From Hyaloraphidium curvatum (lineage: Eukaryota > Monoblepharomycota > Hyaloraphidiomycetes > Hyaloraphidiales > Hyaloraphidiaceae), in assembly GCA_025558095.1 (NCBI GenBank), contig JAIVFI010000040.1, forward strand, positions 1 to 64,000: a stretch of 64,000 nt of DNA. The letters run 5' to 3'. This document shows positions 30,342-40,473 of this stretch, in pieces. The position numbers and the translations under genes were made by a program. Within the stretch, counting starts at the first letter, position 1; each line of letters begins with the position of its first letter. Below the pieces are notes generated by a model, which did no database searches, was not told the DNA's origin, and saw nothing but the letters and a program-made list of their open reading frames with translations.

Positions 30342-31411
30342 CGCTGCCGCCGCCCGCCGCGCGCGTGCTTCGCTCGTTCCGACTCGACGCCGCCGAAAGC
30401 CCTTACGATCGCCGATGGCGCTTCGCCCGCAACGCCGCTCGCGTCGGCCCGCCCGATCGCGCCTCGGAGTTGCTGGCCGCGCGCTCGCCGGCCTCGTTCC
30501 CGGGTGTCCGGCAGCGGAGGGTCTCCCGTGCCGCCAGGGTCGCTGTGCGGTTCGGGACGGGATGCCGCGGGCCGCAGGTCTGGGCCGGCCGACAGCCGGA
30601 ACAAACACCGCCCACAGCTCGCCGGGGCAGCCGCCGCACCCGCAGCCCTCGCGTTGGTCGGACGGCCTTCAATCGCCTTCGTTAGCTCCGCAGCCAGGCT
30701 CCCCGTGCGCATCCGCCGCAACTGGCAACCGGAGCAATTTAGTCTCCGCCACACCATAGATCCAGGCCAAGAACCCGTTGCGGCACGCAGTTTCCGCCGA
30801 GCCGAACCGCGTCCCGATCCCAGCCCCGCCGTCCGCGTCGCCGCCCCCAGGACGCTGGGATGCGGAGGCATCGCCGATCCGATCCTGTTCTGCTGGGGGC
30901 GAAACGGCGCCGTCACCGTGCCCTTGCATCCGGCCGCCCGATCGTCGGGGTCTGTCGTCCGCTTCGGGCGACGTTTCTCCGACTCCCGCCCACTCCATTT
31001 GTCTCCCCCCTCCGCGGCCGATAGCCGTGCATACTGTTCACGGCAGCTGCGCGGGCGCAAATCATGCGGAAGGGACCGCTTACGCGGCGCGTTCCAGGGT
31101 CTCCCGCTGGATCCCGCCTTCCATACCGGGCGGGATTGCATCGCCGCACCGCCATGCCCTCGCGAATATTCGCCATCGGGCTGCCCCGCGTACTGGCGCC
31201 AGGGCTGCGTGCGGGGACACATCACCGCGGGACCGACAGTGCGATGCGGCCGCAGCTCCTCGGACTTCGCGGTCGCCCGGGAGGCCGCCGCCGCTTCGGG
31301 GCAGCTGTAACGGGCGGCGTCGAAAACAGCGTGGCGCAGCGCCACGTCCTGTATGCCGACTCAGCTGGCGCGGCGGGACAACCGGTGGAACCCCCATGCC
31401 CGCAAAGGCCG
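30342..31411. other. Spacer upstream of the transcription factor gene
   Basis: About 1.07 kb between the start of the double-cluster factor and the F-box-like remnant. It should contain the promoter of the former. I see no gene or repeat I can support. Confidence 0.5.
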
Positions 31412-31990
31412 TCAGCCCAGGGCCCCCACGAACAGTGCCGTCTGAAACATGGCCTCGTATTCCTCCGGAGCGGCGACCTCCACCTCGAACATCATGGTCG
31501 TGAAACCCTCACCGGACGCGAGGTACTCCTTGCGCGCTTCCTCGTCCTGCCAAGGTTCCTCGGGGTCCCACAGGTGCGCCCAGAAGCGGATATCGTCCCG
31601 GGCTTCCTCAGACATCCAGCGCTGGCAATGGAAGCCGACGTCCACGATGAACTTCACTTTGGTGCCGAACGCCAGCAGCCTCTGACGCCGCGCCGCACGT
31701 CCTTCGACAGGGAGCGTCGGCAGCGGGTTGAAAAGCTCGATCTCCTCCAGCCCCGCGCCGGCGACCTGCGCCACGGCCCCGGTGGGAAACAGCGCCAGGC
31801 GGAGCTACTTGACCCCTGCCAGCCTCGCCATCTCGAGCACCCCGCCCTCCTTGCCGGCGTAGGGCCCGTACACGTGCACCTTGCGCACGGCCTCCATCAG
31901 TCGCCGCTGCTGGGGCGGGACGGCGCGGCGGTGCATGTACATGTCCCATGCCTCCGGCCTGATTCTCGGCACGGTGCCTTTGCGATCTTC
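31412..31990 (-). pseudogene. C-terminal remnant of the F-box-like family (copy 4)
   Basis: The frame reads RIRPEAWDMYMH...VRKVHVYGPYAGKEGG...RLAGVK, then an in-frame TAG at 31808-31806, then continues LRLALFPTGAV...GAGLEEIELFNPLPTLP...KVKFIVDVGFHCQRWM...DDIRFWAHLWDP. This matches the C-terminal block of the tandem copies at 2.3-7.1 kb (GPGLEVIQFFNP, RIHFIFASGFWK, FAFWRTVGGF). The F-box-like N-terminus is absent. The internal stop and missing 5' half mark it as a remnant of a dispersed copy. It lies directly downstream of the alcohol dehydrogenase gene on the same strand. Confidence 0.75.
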
Positions 31991-32010
31991 TCTTGAACCG
32001 ATTTACACGC

Positions 32011-33536
32011 TCACTCCTGGAAGAACTTGACGATCCCGCGGGCCACCTCGCCCTTGCGCAGCGCCTCAAAGCCCTCGTTGATGCTGTCCAACGTGTACAC
32101 CTTGCTCACGAGCTCGTCAAGCATGACTTTCTTTTGCTGGTAGAGGTCCAGGATGCGGATCATGTCCAAAGCAGGCCGGGCGCTGCCGTAGAACGAGCCC
32201 TTGAGGATCTTCTCCTGCATCGAGAGCTGGAACGTCGGGATGGAGGCCGTCATCGTGATCGCTGGGCGGATGGGACGTCAGCCGAACATTCCCCGGCGCC
32301 GGCACAAACACCCACGGCTCACGCCGACCTCGACCGCCGTCCCGCCGACCCTGATCGCCTGGAAGCACTGCTCGAGGACCTTGCCGAGGCCGATGGCGTC
32401 GAACGCGTAGTCGGCCCCCGCGCCGCCCGTGAGCTCGCGGATCCTGGCCACCGCGTCCTCCTTGCCGCCGTCGATCACGTGGGTGGCGCCGAATTGCTTG
32501 GCTGTGGGTTGAACCGCGATTACTTACGCCAGAAATAGTGAAATGTCGCGAAGGACCCACCGTACTCGAGCTTCTGCGGCAGAAGGTCGACGCCGATGAT
32601 CTTGCCCGCCGAGAGCATCCTCGCGCCCTGGATGATGTTGAGTCCCACGCCGCCGCAACCAAAGACGACGACCGACGAGCCCGGCTCTGGAGGCGGCGAA
32701 TCAGCGAGGCAAGGATGGGCTCCACGGCGCATACCGACCGACTTTGGCCGTGTTCATGGCGGCACCGACGCCAGTCATGACGGAGCAGCCGACAAGTGCG
32801 GCGCGGTCCAGGGGGATCGACTTGTCGATGGGGAGCAGCTGTTCCTGGTCTGGTGCCCGGGTCAGTACTGTACGACGAACTCGTGGCGTGGTGAGGCACT
32901 GACCAATGACAGCATACTCGCCGTAGCACGCGAGCCCGGCCATGTGGAGGCTGAGCAGGAACATGATCAGGCGACGAATCCGGTGCGACGCCGAAAAGGA
33001 CCCCACCAGGACGCCCCCGACTTGGCCAGCTTCGCCCGCCTCGTCCCGTCGAGCAGCGTCCCCGGCGCCCTCCCGTTGTGTCCTTGGCAAATCATAGGCC
33101 GCCCCGTCTGGCATTCCCCGCACCGTCCGCACGCGTGCTTGAAGAGGAGAACGACGTGGTCGCCTTCCTTGACGCGGGTCACGGCGGAGCCCGTCTTGAC
33201 GATCACACCGCTGCCCTCATGGCCGAGGATATGAGGGTCGGTTTCGGGGGTGACGGCCCAGTCGCCCTTGATGATGTGCTCGTCGGAGAGGCAGATCCCG
33301 GCGGTCGCGACCCGCACGAGGCACTCGGTCGCTGCCGGAACGGGTCAGCGCCCCCATCACCTCGCCGACCGCGCGCACCCACGCTTGGGCTCGTCCAGCT
33401 CGATGTCGACGACTTGCAGCGGCGTCTTGTAGGCCGTCAAGACGGCGGCGCGGCATTTGAACGGAAAGGTGAGCTCGTCGCCCTTGGGCGTCGGCGCCGT
33501 CGAGGTGACCACGGGGGCGGCGTCTCCGGACGGCAT
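32011..33536 (-). CDS. Zinc-dependent alcohol dehydrogenase (MDR family), seven exons
   Basis: Model: exons 33536-33383, 33331-33007, 32950-32904, 32849-32739, 32686-32561, 32501-32316 and 32261-32011; 399 residues. Catalytic-zinc ligands are visible in AGICLSDEHI (Cys) and LGHEGSGV (His, Glu). The structural-zinc lobe is CGRCGECQTGRPMIC. Then come GYGEYAV-type sequence, DRAALVGCSVMTGVGAA and the NAD-binding GCGGVGLN, followed by GVDLLPQKLEYAKQFGATHVID, AFDAIG and the ending DSINEGFEALRKGEVARGIV. It resembles the bacterial-type class used for long-chain or mycofactocin/NDMA-linked alcohols, as well as class III-like enzymes; the exact substrate is unknown. The six introns are 51-59 nt, and one donor is GTCGGT (32738). 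ATG 33536 opens the first exon. Confidence 0.9.
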
Positions 33537-33729
33537 TTTTGAGCGCGAGGTCGAGGGAGACGGCGGACAGATGCCTAGCGAGGGTGTAGACGGGCGTCGA
33601 CAGTGAGAGGATGGGGGACAGACGTGGCAAAGCTCCGCAAAGGCTCAATGGTGCTTCGTACCCCAACGGGCCTACGGACAGGGACATCAAGCAGCATTCA
33701 CAATGATGCGGATTCAGCTGCGTGGCACG

Positions 33730-36700
33730 CTAGTGGCCGGCGTGGAGCGCGTCGTGCTCCGCATCCACAAGTCTGCGCCGAGTCACAATTCCGACCACCT
33801 TCCCCGACGCGTAGCTGTCCACGACGATCATGTGCCGAAGCTTTAGGTTGCGGAAGGTGGCAAAGGCCTTGGACACCGACATGGTCGAGGGGACGCACGT
33901 CGGGGAGGGGTTCATGATTGTCGAGAGGTTCACGGGGAGATCGTCGAGCGTCGGATCTGCGGAGAACGGCCTTCAACGATTCCGCGGGTCCTCGATGTGC
34001 TGCGGCACCGACCTGCGGATGCGAGGATCGACTCGAGCCTCTCGCGCAGAACCAACCCGAGGACCCGCCCATGCCCGTCGACGAGCGGGAAGCCGCAGCG
34101 TTTCGGCACCTCCGACAGCGCGGTCTTGATCTCGCCCCGCGTCGGAGCAATCCCGACCAGCACCCGCACGGGCCGCGACATGATGGCGGAAACAGGCTCT
34201 CGCGCCATGATGTCCTTGGCGTCGGGCGCCGGTTCGACGGGCAGGTACGGGATCCGGCGGTTGTGGATCTCCATGTGGTAGAGCGAGTGGCCCAGAGCGT
34301 TGCCTGTGATGGTGGCCACCGTCACGACCACGAGGATCGCCGGCAGGTGGGTGAGCTCGAAAGTCGTTTCAATCGCGATCAGCGCGACCGTGATGCTCAT
34401 CCGCGACGTCCCCGCGAACAGCGCGGACATGCCGAGCATCGCGTACACCCCCGGATCCACGAGCGTTATCCCGGCTTGCTCCTTCAGGACGTTGACGCCG
34501 AGGGCGCACAGGCGTCCGAAGGAGGCGCCCACGATCAAGTTCGGAATCACGAGATCCGTGGGAAGGCAGACGCCGTTGACGAGCATCGAAAGGCAGAGGT
34601 AGACGGCGAAAAAGGCGAAGAGGACCTGCCAATCAAAGACGTTGTATACCCCGCGGAGGAGCAGGTTCTGGATGACCCGCTCAGGAAACTCCCACAGGAG
34701 GGAGCGCATTTGCCAGGCGCAAATGACGTTCTCCCCCGTCTCGGGATCGACCACCGCCCCCATTTTGATGTACGGCAGCGAGGTGCTCTCGGCAAGTTCC
34801 TGGAGAGTCGTTGCGTTGAAGGGGTCAAAAAAGTAGGTGCCGTTGCTGGGCATGCTGGGGCAGATCGAGAGCGACACGGAATCGAACGTCGAGATGACCA
34901 TCTGCCAGAACGTGCGCGGCCCTTCAATGGTCGAACTTCACCACCTCGGATACGGATCTAGCTCACCGTGAAGATATTGGCGTCCATGTCGTCCGGGATG
35001 CAGACGTTCTCGCCTGTGCTCGTCTTGTCGATGAAGAGGTGACACCTGGGGTTAATTGATGTCGTTGGAGGCACCACGCGCGTGTCGCAGAGGACGGTGC
35101 ACGCCCCGCGCTGCGTGTCCACGTGATTCAGTGCGTGGCGAAGCGGCGTGCAGGTATCAAATGCCAGGGGCAAGAAGACGACAAAGGCCATCGAGACCAG
35201 CGTGACGAGGACGAGGTCCAAGAGAGCGCGACCGGGCCACGCTGGCCACGTCCACTTGATGCGGAACGTCCTGATCTTGGTGACGGCCACGTTGTAGCAG
35301 TGTCCCGCGATGCCGGCAAACAGGCCCATGGCGGCCCAGAGCAGCACGTCAACATACTCCGTGCGGACGAAACACGACGCGTTGACCGTGAAGATGGAGA
35401 AGGAATGCGGGTTGAGCCAATCAAGCTTGTTCAGGAAGCTCAGCATCAGAAAGGCCCACGTCCCGACCAGCAGTGCCTTTGCAATGAAGCTGGGCTCAAA
35501 GTGGGTGATGGCCTCCTCCAGAGCAAAGGTCACGCCGGCTAGCGGGCTCCAGAACGCCGAGCTGATGGCGGCGCAGGCGCCGAGCGTCGTAAAGTCCAGA
35601 GTATGTTTGTGCAGCTCCGCGTGCCGTACCTCGTCCACCTCGTCCTTGCTGACGCTGCGGCGGAAAAGGGTCTGAAGCCCCGGATTGTGGCGGTCCTTAT
35701 CCGGCTCTTCCGTGTAGAAGAAAGGAGGTCCCCAGAGAAAGAACGTCATCAGGTACGCCATGATGCTTCCGATGTGGATTATCGGTCCGTCGAAGCCACT
35801 GAATAGCCCGCTCGCCACGATGCCGATGGCGCCGGCGATCTTCAGGATCAATGTCGAGAACTGGAAGGCACCCAGCTGTAGATCCCCGTTGAGCAGCGCA
35901 ATCACTTCCGGCATGCCGGCTCCCGCCGCGACGGGCTTCAGAAAGGCAATGAAGACGGCCGCTGGGAGCGTGAACAGCAGGGAAGTCCCGACGGCGGCAA
36001 AGTACGCCGCCGCAAAGTTCGGTTTGTTCAGTTGGCCCCAGACCTGGACGGTCTTGGGCTCCAACAAGGCGAACGACGGTTTCGAGACAGAGTAGTAGCC
36101 TTCGATGCCCAGCAAACGCTCCATGAGCTCAAAACGCCAATCGAAACCCGCCTCCGACGCGTAGAAGACAAACTTGTAGACGCACGACACCAGCGTGCCC
36201 AGGAAGATGATGACGAGGTAGCGCCCAAAGTCCTTGAGCCTCCTCTGCCACGCTATGCTTCTGGCGCTGGGCCGCGTCCGAATGGAGGAAACCGCGGAGG
36301 CCTGCCGCGAAGGCAGCGCTTCCTTTCCGTCCTGGAGCGAGCCATCGTCGTCCGGCAGGTCGAAACGGACGCCCTGCTCCGTCTCCTCCCCGTCGTCGTT
36401 CCCCGCGAGAGTGTCAGGTGACAACAGTCCACCGCTCCTGGCCGGTAGAGGCGGGACGGTGTCTGGCCCGGGGGCAGCAGTCGGAGTGCGTCCTCCACGC
36501 CTGCCGACAGCGGAGCGGAAGTATAGGTCGGGTTCTGAAGACGATGCCAGGCCCGGTGAGGTTGCGCCCTCGCGATGCCCCGGAGCGGCCCACCTTCGAG
36601 GTCGAGGGACTCGACGAGCTCGTAGTCAAACTCCAAGGAGCGGGCCTCCGCGTAGCTCCGCTTCAGGTCCTCCTTCAGCTGGCGCAACCGCAGGCGCGGG

Positions 36701-36828
36701 GAGCGCCGGGGTCGCGAGGCGTCTCCCGCACCGGGCTCTCCTCCATCCCCTTCCGCCGGCTCCGGAATAGGCACCGCTTCTTCGAGCGCATCCTGCTTAT
36801 GTTCGCCCGGTTCGTCCGTGCCGGCCAT
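33730..36828 (-). CDS. CLC-type chloride channel/transporter with CBS domains, Asp at the gating position
   Basis: Model: exons 36828-36594, 36534-34967, 34901-34013 and 33956-33730; 972 residues. The N-terminus is cytosolic and charged. The CLC core shows GAGMPEVIALLNG (GSGIPE region), SGLFSGFDGPIIHIG, where the GKEGP gating Glu is Asp (residue about 327), GVTFALEEAI (the internal proton glutamate region of exchangers) and PTDLVIPNLIVGASFGRL (GxFxP region). CBS 1 contains AIMSRPVRVLVGIAPTRGEI. CBS 2 begins DPTLDDLPVNLSTIMNPSPT and spans the last intron (donor GTCGGT). Family members move chloride in exchange for protons in endomembranes, or act as channels at the surface. The frame upstream of 36424 has no ATG, which is why the added first exon is needed. 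Confidence 0.9.
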
Positions 36829-37117
36829 CGGTTGGCACGCGCCGGCAAGATGCCCGCGGAACCTCGGCGAGGCGGGGCCCCCCAAAAGGGCCCGCGCGCG
36901 GCCCACGCGTCGCCGCAGCCAGATGACGAACTGGAACGATTGTGAGGCAGAGCAAGACAGTTCACCTATCATATCAATAGAAGCACCATGTCTAGATGAC
37001 GAACAACACGATTGCCGGGGCAAAGTCAATGCTCAGCCGGTTCCCCTTGGCACCGACTCCGGTATGCGAAGGGAGCCGCCCACAGGTCTAGAAATCAAGG
37101 AAACTTGGGTCTAGAAA
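36829..37117. other. Spacer between the CLC gene and the nucleotidyltransferase-like gene
   Basis: About 290 bases upstream of the CLC start, less GC-rich than the genes. A 21-bp sequence, TCTAGAAATCAAG(G/A)AAACTTGG, is tandemly repeated at about 37087-37130. No gene is seen. Confidence 0.6.
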
Positions 37118-38236
37118 TCAAGAAAACTTGGAGATCGGCACCCTTGCCATCCATCCAACCTGCGGAAGCGATGCCACGAGGGTCTCGGGCCAGCGAGGCC
37201 ACAGGTCCTGCAGGTATTCACCCCTCTTCATGTCCTGGTACCCCCTCCCATTGTACTTTTCGATCGCCCTTTCTACTTTCAGGGTCGGCGTGAAGAGGTT
37301 CTTGACGTAAAGGGCGCGGAACGTGTGCTCCGGGAACAGGACCCGGATGCGAGATCCATCAAAAAAGTTCATGACGCACGAGACGTGGTACGTGAGCACA
37401 AACGCGGTGGCGGTCATTTCGCGCGGAACGCAGAGGTCGATCGTGGCGGACCCCTTGGTGCCCTTTTTCCGCCACTTTGTGTGCTTGAACTGCCCCGCTT
37501 CGTGGATCTTACGCTCGATGTATGCCTGCACTGGGCCGTCCTCATAGATATCGTCGTCCATGAAGTACGAAGGTGTGTGTTCCTCGAAGACTTCGTATCC
37601 AAGGCACTCGAGGTAGCTCTCGAAATGCTTGGAGGTCATCTTCGGCACGACCACATCGAGGTCGCCTGGTGCCCACTTCCCCGGTCGCACAATGGAGAGC
37701 GCGGTCGAGCCGCCGACAATCGCACCGTGCGCGCGAAGCTCGTCGCAGAAGCGCTTCGGGTCCGGGACGTACTTGGCCAAGGCGCGCGTGATGCGGCGTG
37801 ACAAGTGGTCATCCAGCTCCGCGTGGAACCTCCGCGACACACGGCCCAGCACGGCAACGTCCAGCAGGCTGAGCATCGAGGCAACGCGGTCCAGAATGCC
37901 CGTCACGAGCAGGGTTTCGGCGCGGGTCGGAGAAAGAGGGTGCGCTTCAAGTTGGCACTCCAGAGCAATGGATGTCTTGCTCCAAACGTTGGCCGAGACC
38001 TCCTGGAAAAGGTTATCGAAAACAATGACCTCGTCTCCACGGGAAAGAAGATGGCGCGACGCCGTTCTGAATTCGGGATGCCAAGGATACTTCTCGCTCG
38101 GCGCAACCGTCTCGGCGCGGAACGAGAGCTCAACTTCGTCCTCGTGGCACATGTCAAATGCGTAGGACAAGACAAAGAGCTGCGTCGCGTTGTCGAGGAA
38201 CGGAGAGACCTCCGCTTTGACGAATCCCGTTGGCAC
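37118..38236 (-). CDS. F-box-like protein with nucleotidyltransferase-like fold, main coding part
   Basis: 372 codons are open, but the frame has no ATG at its 5' end. The N-terminal part is unassigned. A segment like an F-box helix pair (LDRVASMLSLLDVAVLGRVSRRFHAELDDHL) leads to AIVGGSTALSIVRPGKWAPGDLDVVVPK, which has the G-G/S...D-x-D pattern of minimal nucleotidyltransferases found in many uncharacterised fungal proteins. The C-terminus has an ATIDLCV strand and a FDGSRIRVLFPEHTF segment. Activity is unproven. The only upstream sequence in the same direction with an ATG is the exon-like stretch 38600-38777, and the DNA between the two is a bacterial-like fragment on the other strand. The gene may therefore be disrupted. 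Confidence 0.6.
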   Translation of the reverse strand: MPTGFVKAEVSPFLDNATQLFVLSYAFDMCHEDEVELSFRAETVAPSEKYPWHPEFRTASRHLLSRGDEVIVFDNLFQEVSANVWSKTSIALECQLEAHPLSPTRAETLLVTGILDRVASMLSLLDVAVLGRVSRRFHAELDDHLSRRITRALAKYVPDPKRFCDELRAHGAIVGGSTALSIVRPGKWAPGDLDVVVPKMTSKHFESYLECLGYEVFEEHTPSYFMDDDIYEDGPVQAYIERKIHEAGQFKHTKWRKKGTKGSATIDLCVPREMTATAFVLTYHVSCVMNFFDGSRIRVLFPEHTFRALYVKNLFTPTLKVERAIEKYNGRGYQDMKRGEYLQDLWPRWPETLVASLPQVGWMARVPISKFS

Positions 38237-38264
38237 GATTGGCAGGAGAGGCGCAAAGGAGAGC

Positions 38265-38601
38265 CTGAAGGATCGACAACGCCTGGCTTCAGGAAGCTCC
38301 CGATCCGATTTCCAAAATCACTTGGGACAACGCCGCCCTCATCGCTCCCAAGACCGCGAAGGAACTGGGCATTTACGACCAGATCGTCGAGCCCGAGCCC
38401 TTGTCCGAGGCGGTTCCATTCGTCGTTCCGGTTGAGGGCAAGTTCGCCAAGGTCGGTCCGGATGGAGAAGGTGAGAACCGCAAACAGCGGATGATCGCCG
38501 TCACTGTGAACGGCAAGACTCTGGAAATCCCGGTTGTCATTTCCTTCGGTCAGGCCGAATACGTCCCGCAAGGCGAATTCCAGCCCGCGACGGCACGGTA
38601 G
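38265..38601 (+). pseudogene. Fragment resembling bacterial molybdopterin oxidoreductase (ActB type, C-terminal domain)
   Basis: The frame reads [20 protein letters not shown], then [12 protein letters not shown], a variable stretch, [21 protein letters not shown] and TAG at 38599-38601. The W-L-Q-E-x-P-D-P-I-x-K-x-T-W-D-N block followed by a V-x-V-x-x-x-x-L-E-x-P strand and a G-Q-x-x-x turn is the molybdopterin-dinucleotide-binding end of the ActB-type oxidoreductase of alternative complex III, seen in Verrucomicrobia and related phyla. The recognition is from memory of the family. About 110 codons are open, and the DNA is visibly less GC-rich than neighbouring fungal exons. There is no start or upstream domain, so it cannot encode an enzyme. 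It could be transferred DNA, a numt-like scrap from a symbiont, or an assembly chimera. Confidence 0.6.
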
Positions 38602-38777
38602 ATGCCGCGCGCGTACTTTTCCCGCACTGAGGCAGAGAAGACGGCGCGCCCCACTAGCTCGTCGAAGGTCACTGGGGGGAGCGTGTGCTCCCATGCCGCG
38701 GGGTTGCGCAGGCGGGCACACGGGCCGAGGTCGAGGCTGAACGCGTAGCCCGCCACCGGAGAGAGCGCGCTCGACAT
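38600..38777 (-). CDS. Probable first exon separated from the gene at 37118-38236
   Basis: ATG 38777 opens MSSALSPVAGYAFSLDLG..., then WEHTLPPVTFDELVGRAVF and [12 protein letters not shown], running to about 38600 where the bacterial-like fragment begins. It has codon use like the surrounding fungal genes and points the same way as the frame at 37118-38236, which lacks a start. The 3' limit and the splice link are inferred. It could instead be an independent truncated gene. Confidence 0.4.
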
Positions 38778-38809
38778 CGCGGACAGTCGGGCTCAGACCG
38801 CTTCGCCAA

Positions 38810-40173
38810 CTATAGCTTGCTTTCGTTGCCCACTGCCTCTTTGACCGCCCCCCTGGCCACCATCGCGTCGATCTCGCCGTCCGCGTACCCGAGCCACCGC
38901 AGGACCGCCCTCGAATCCTCCCCCGTCTTCCTCGCCCGCCTCGGCCGCACCTTCTCCATGCCCACGACCTCGACCGGCGTCGTCACCGTCTCGCTCTTGA
39001 CCTCCTCCTCCTCCCCGGGCTGGTATTCCACCACCGCCCCGGCGAACCGCGCCTGCGGATCCTCCGCGGCCTCCTCGAGGCTCGGGATCTTTGCGTGCGT
39101 GACCCCGTTCGCGAGGAGGCGCCCGCACGCCTCTTCGCGGGTGAAGCGGGCGAACGCGGCGTCGAGGTGCGCGATCAGGTCCCGCCTGTTCGCGGTGCGG
39201 AGCTGGGGGTCCGCGAAACGTGGGTCGGCAGACAGGTCGGGGATGGAGAGCGCGCGGCACAGGCGCGGGATCTCGTCGGGGTTGACGGCGGTCAGATACA
39301 GCCTGGCGGGACCTGTCGTCAGTACGTTTGGTAGCGACGACTTGCGCGGCAGACGGCGCGATATTTGCACACACCATTTTCCATCGCCGCAAGGGTAGCT
39401 GTTGATCAGCGGCACCGGAGATTCCACCCTCGAGTTGGGAGGGGGCGGATTCTCGACTTTGCTCAGGCTGTTGAACACCATGTAGCTGAAGCCGTAGAGC
39501 GCGGTCCCAAGCAAGCTCGTCCTCGCCAACCCTCCGAGCCCCGTGGCCTCCCGCCGGAACAGCGCGCACATGATCGACGCGAACAGGGCCATCCCCGTCG
39601 TGTGGTCGCCGAGCCCGGCCGGACACGGCGCCGGCGGGCCGTCCCGGAAAGGTTTGGTCCAGTCCTGCAGGCCCGATCGGGCCCAGAAGGCCGTCGTCTC
39701 GAAGCCCGTCCTGTCCGCTTCCGGGCCGGACTCGCCGTACCCCGAGACCGAGCCGTACACCAGCCTGGGGTTGATCCTGCTCAGGGTTTCGAACGAGATG
39801 CCGAGCTTGTCGCGGACGCCGGGGAGCATGTTGCAGACGAACACGTCGGCCGCCCGGACGAGCCGGTGCAGCGCGTCGCGGCCCTCGGGGGTCGCGAGGT
39901 CCAAGGCCAGCGACTCCTTGGTGCGGTTGTCGAGCTTGTACCCCCACGAATCGCCCCAGCTGGTCAGCCTGCGGTACCTGTAGCGCACAGACGTCGTCAA
40001 TGGCGCTCTTGACGTGCCGCTCGCGTGCGCGCCCACGGATCCCCTCCCAAGGGCTCTATCTTGACGACGCGCGCCCCGAGGTCCGCGAAGAACGTGGCGG
40101 CCGACGGGCCGGCGATGAAGGACGCGCAGTCGACGACGATGAGCCGGCGGAACGGGTTGCCGTCCGACGCCAT
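38810..40173 (-). CDS. CaiB/BaiF family (class III) CoA-transferase
   Basis: Model: exons 40173-40037, 39977-39375 and 39302-38810; 410 residues. Visible family blocks are LIVVDCASFIAGPSAATFFADLGARVVKIEPLGGDP, DNRTKESLALDLATPEGR, VFVCNMLPG, YGSVSGYGESGPEADRTGFE and GDHTTGMALFASIMCAL, and in the last exon KWLYLTAVNPDE. Class III transferases move CoA between acids through an aspartyl anhydride. Here the residue that is usually that Asp (in R-P-x-[FY]-D) reads Glu in RTGFETTAFWARSGL, which may change or abolish activity. The second intron (39303-39374) is 72 nt and open in frame, so an unspliced product of 434 residues is also possible, but splicing restores the family spacing. It is head-to-head with the aspartate dehydrogenase gene. 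Confidence 0.85.
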
Positions 40174-40473
40174 CGCGGGTTCGTCGAAGGCGAGGCGCGG
40201 CAACGGGGATGGCGGGGAGCTTCCAAGGACGTTCCACAGGAACTGTCTCCCAGGGTCCCCTTCCCACCGCGGCCATCTCCAACCGGACTACCCCTGGATC
40301 TCCGGGAATGATGCATTGATACACATGCACACACTATCCCTTACCGTCCCTTGTAGACGAAGATGTCTTCTCAAAGACCTCAATTATAGCTTCACCACGG
40401 TGAAATCCCTTCGCGGCAGCAAGTCGACTCGACCGCCCCGATTCCCGATTCCCCGCACGAAAGATGCCGTGAA
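40174..40473. promoter_or_regulatory. Shared divergent promoter region
   Basis: 300 bases between the starts of the CoA-transferase (minus) and the aspartate dehydrogenase (plus) genes. It is less GC-rich near 40310-40400. No defined promoter element was recognised. The arrangement allows joint control, but that is inference. Confidence 0.45.

Noticed and set aside
36253-36424. CLC start at 36424
   Set aside because: The codon there is TTG, not ATG. An upstream exon from ATG 36828 joins in frame and supplies a normal start.
37118-38236. GTG at 38236 as start of the nucleotidyltransferase-like gene
   Set aside because: Fungal nuclear genes start at ATG; the codon only marks the limit of the open frame.
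38265-38601. The bacterial-like segment as a long intron of the minus-strand gene
   Set aside because: It would be far longer than most introns here and has no clear donor in the right place, while the opposite strand codes a coherent protein fragment.
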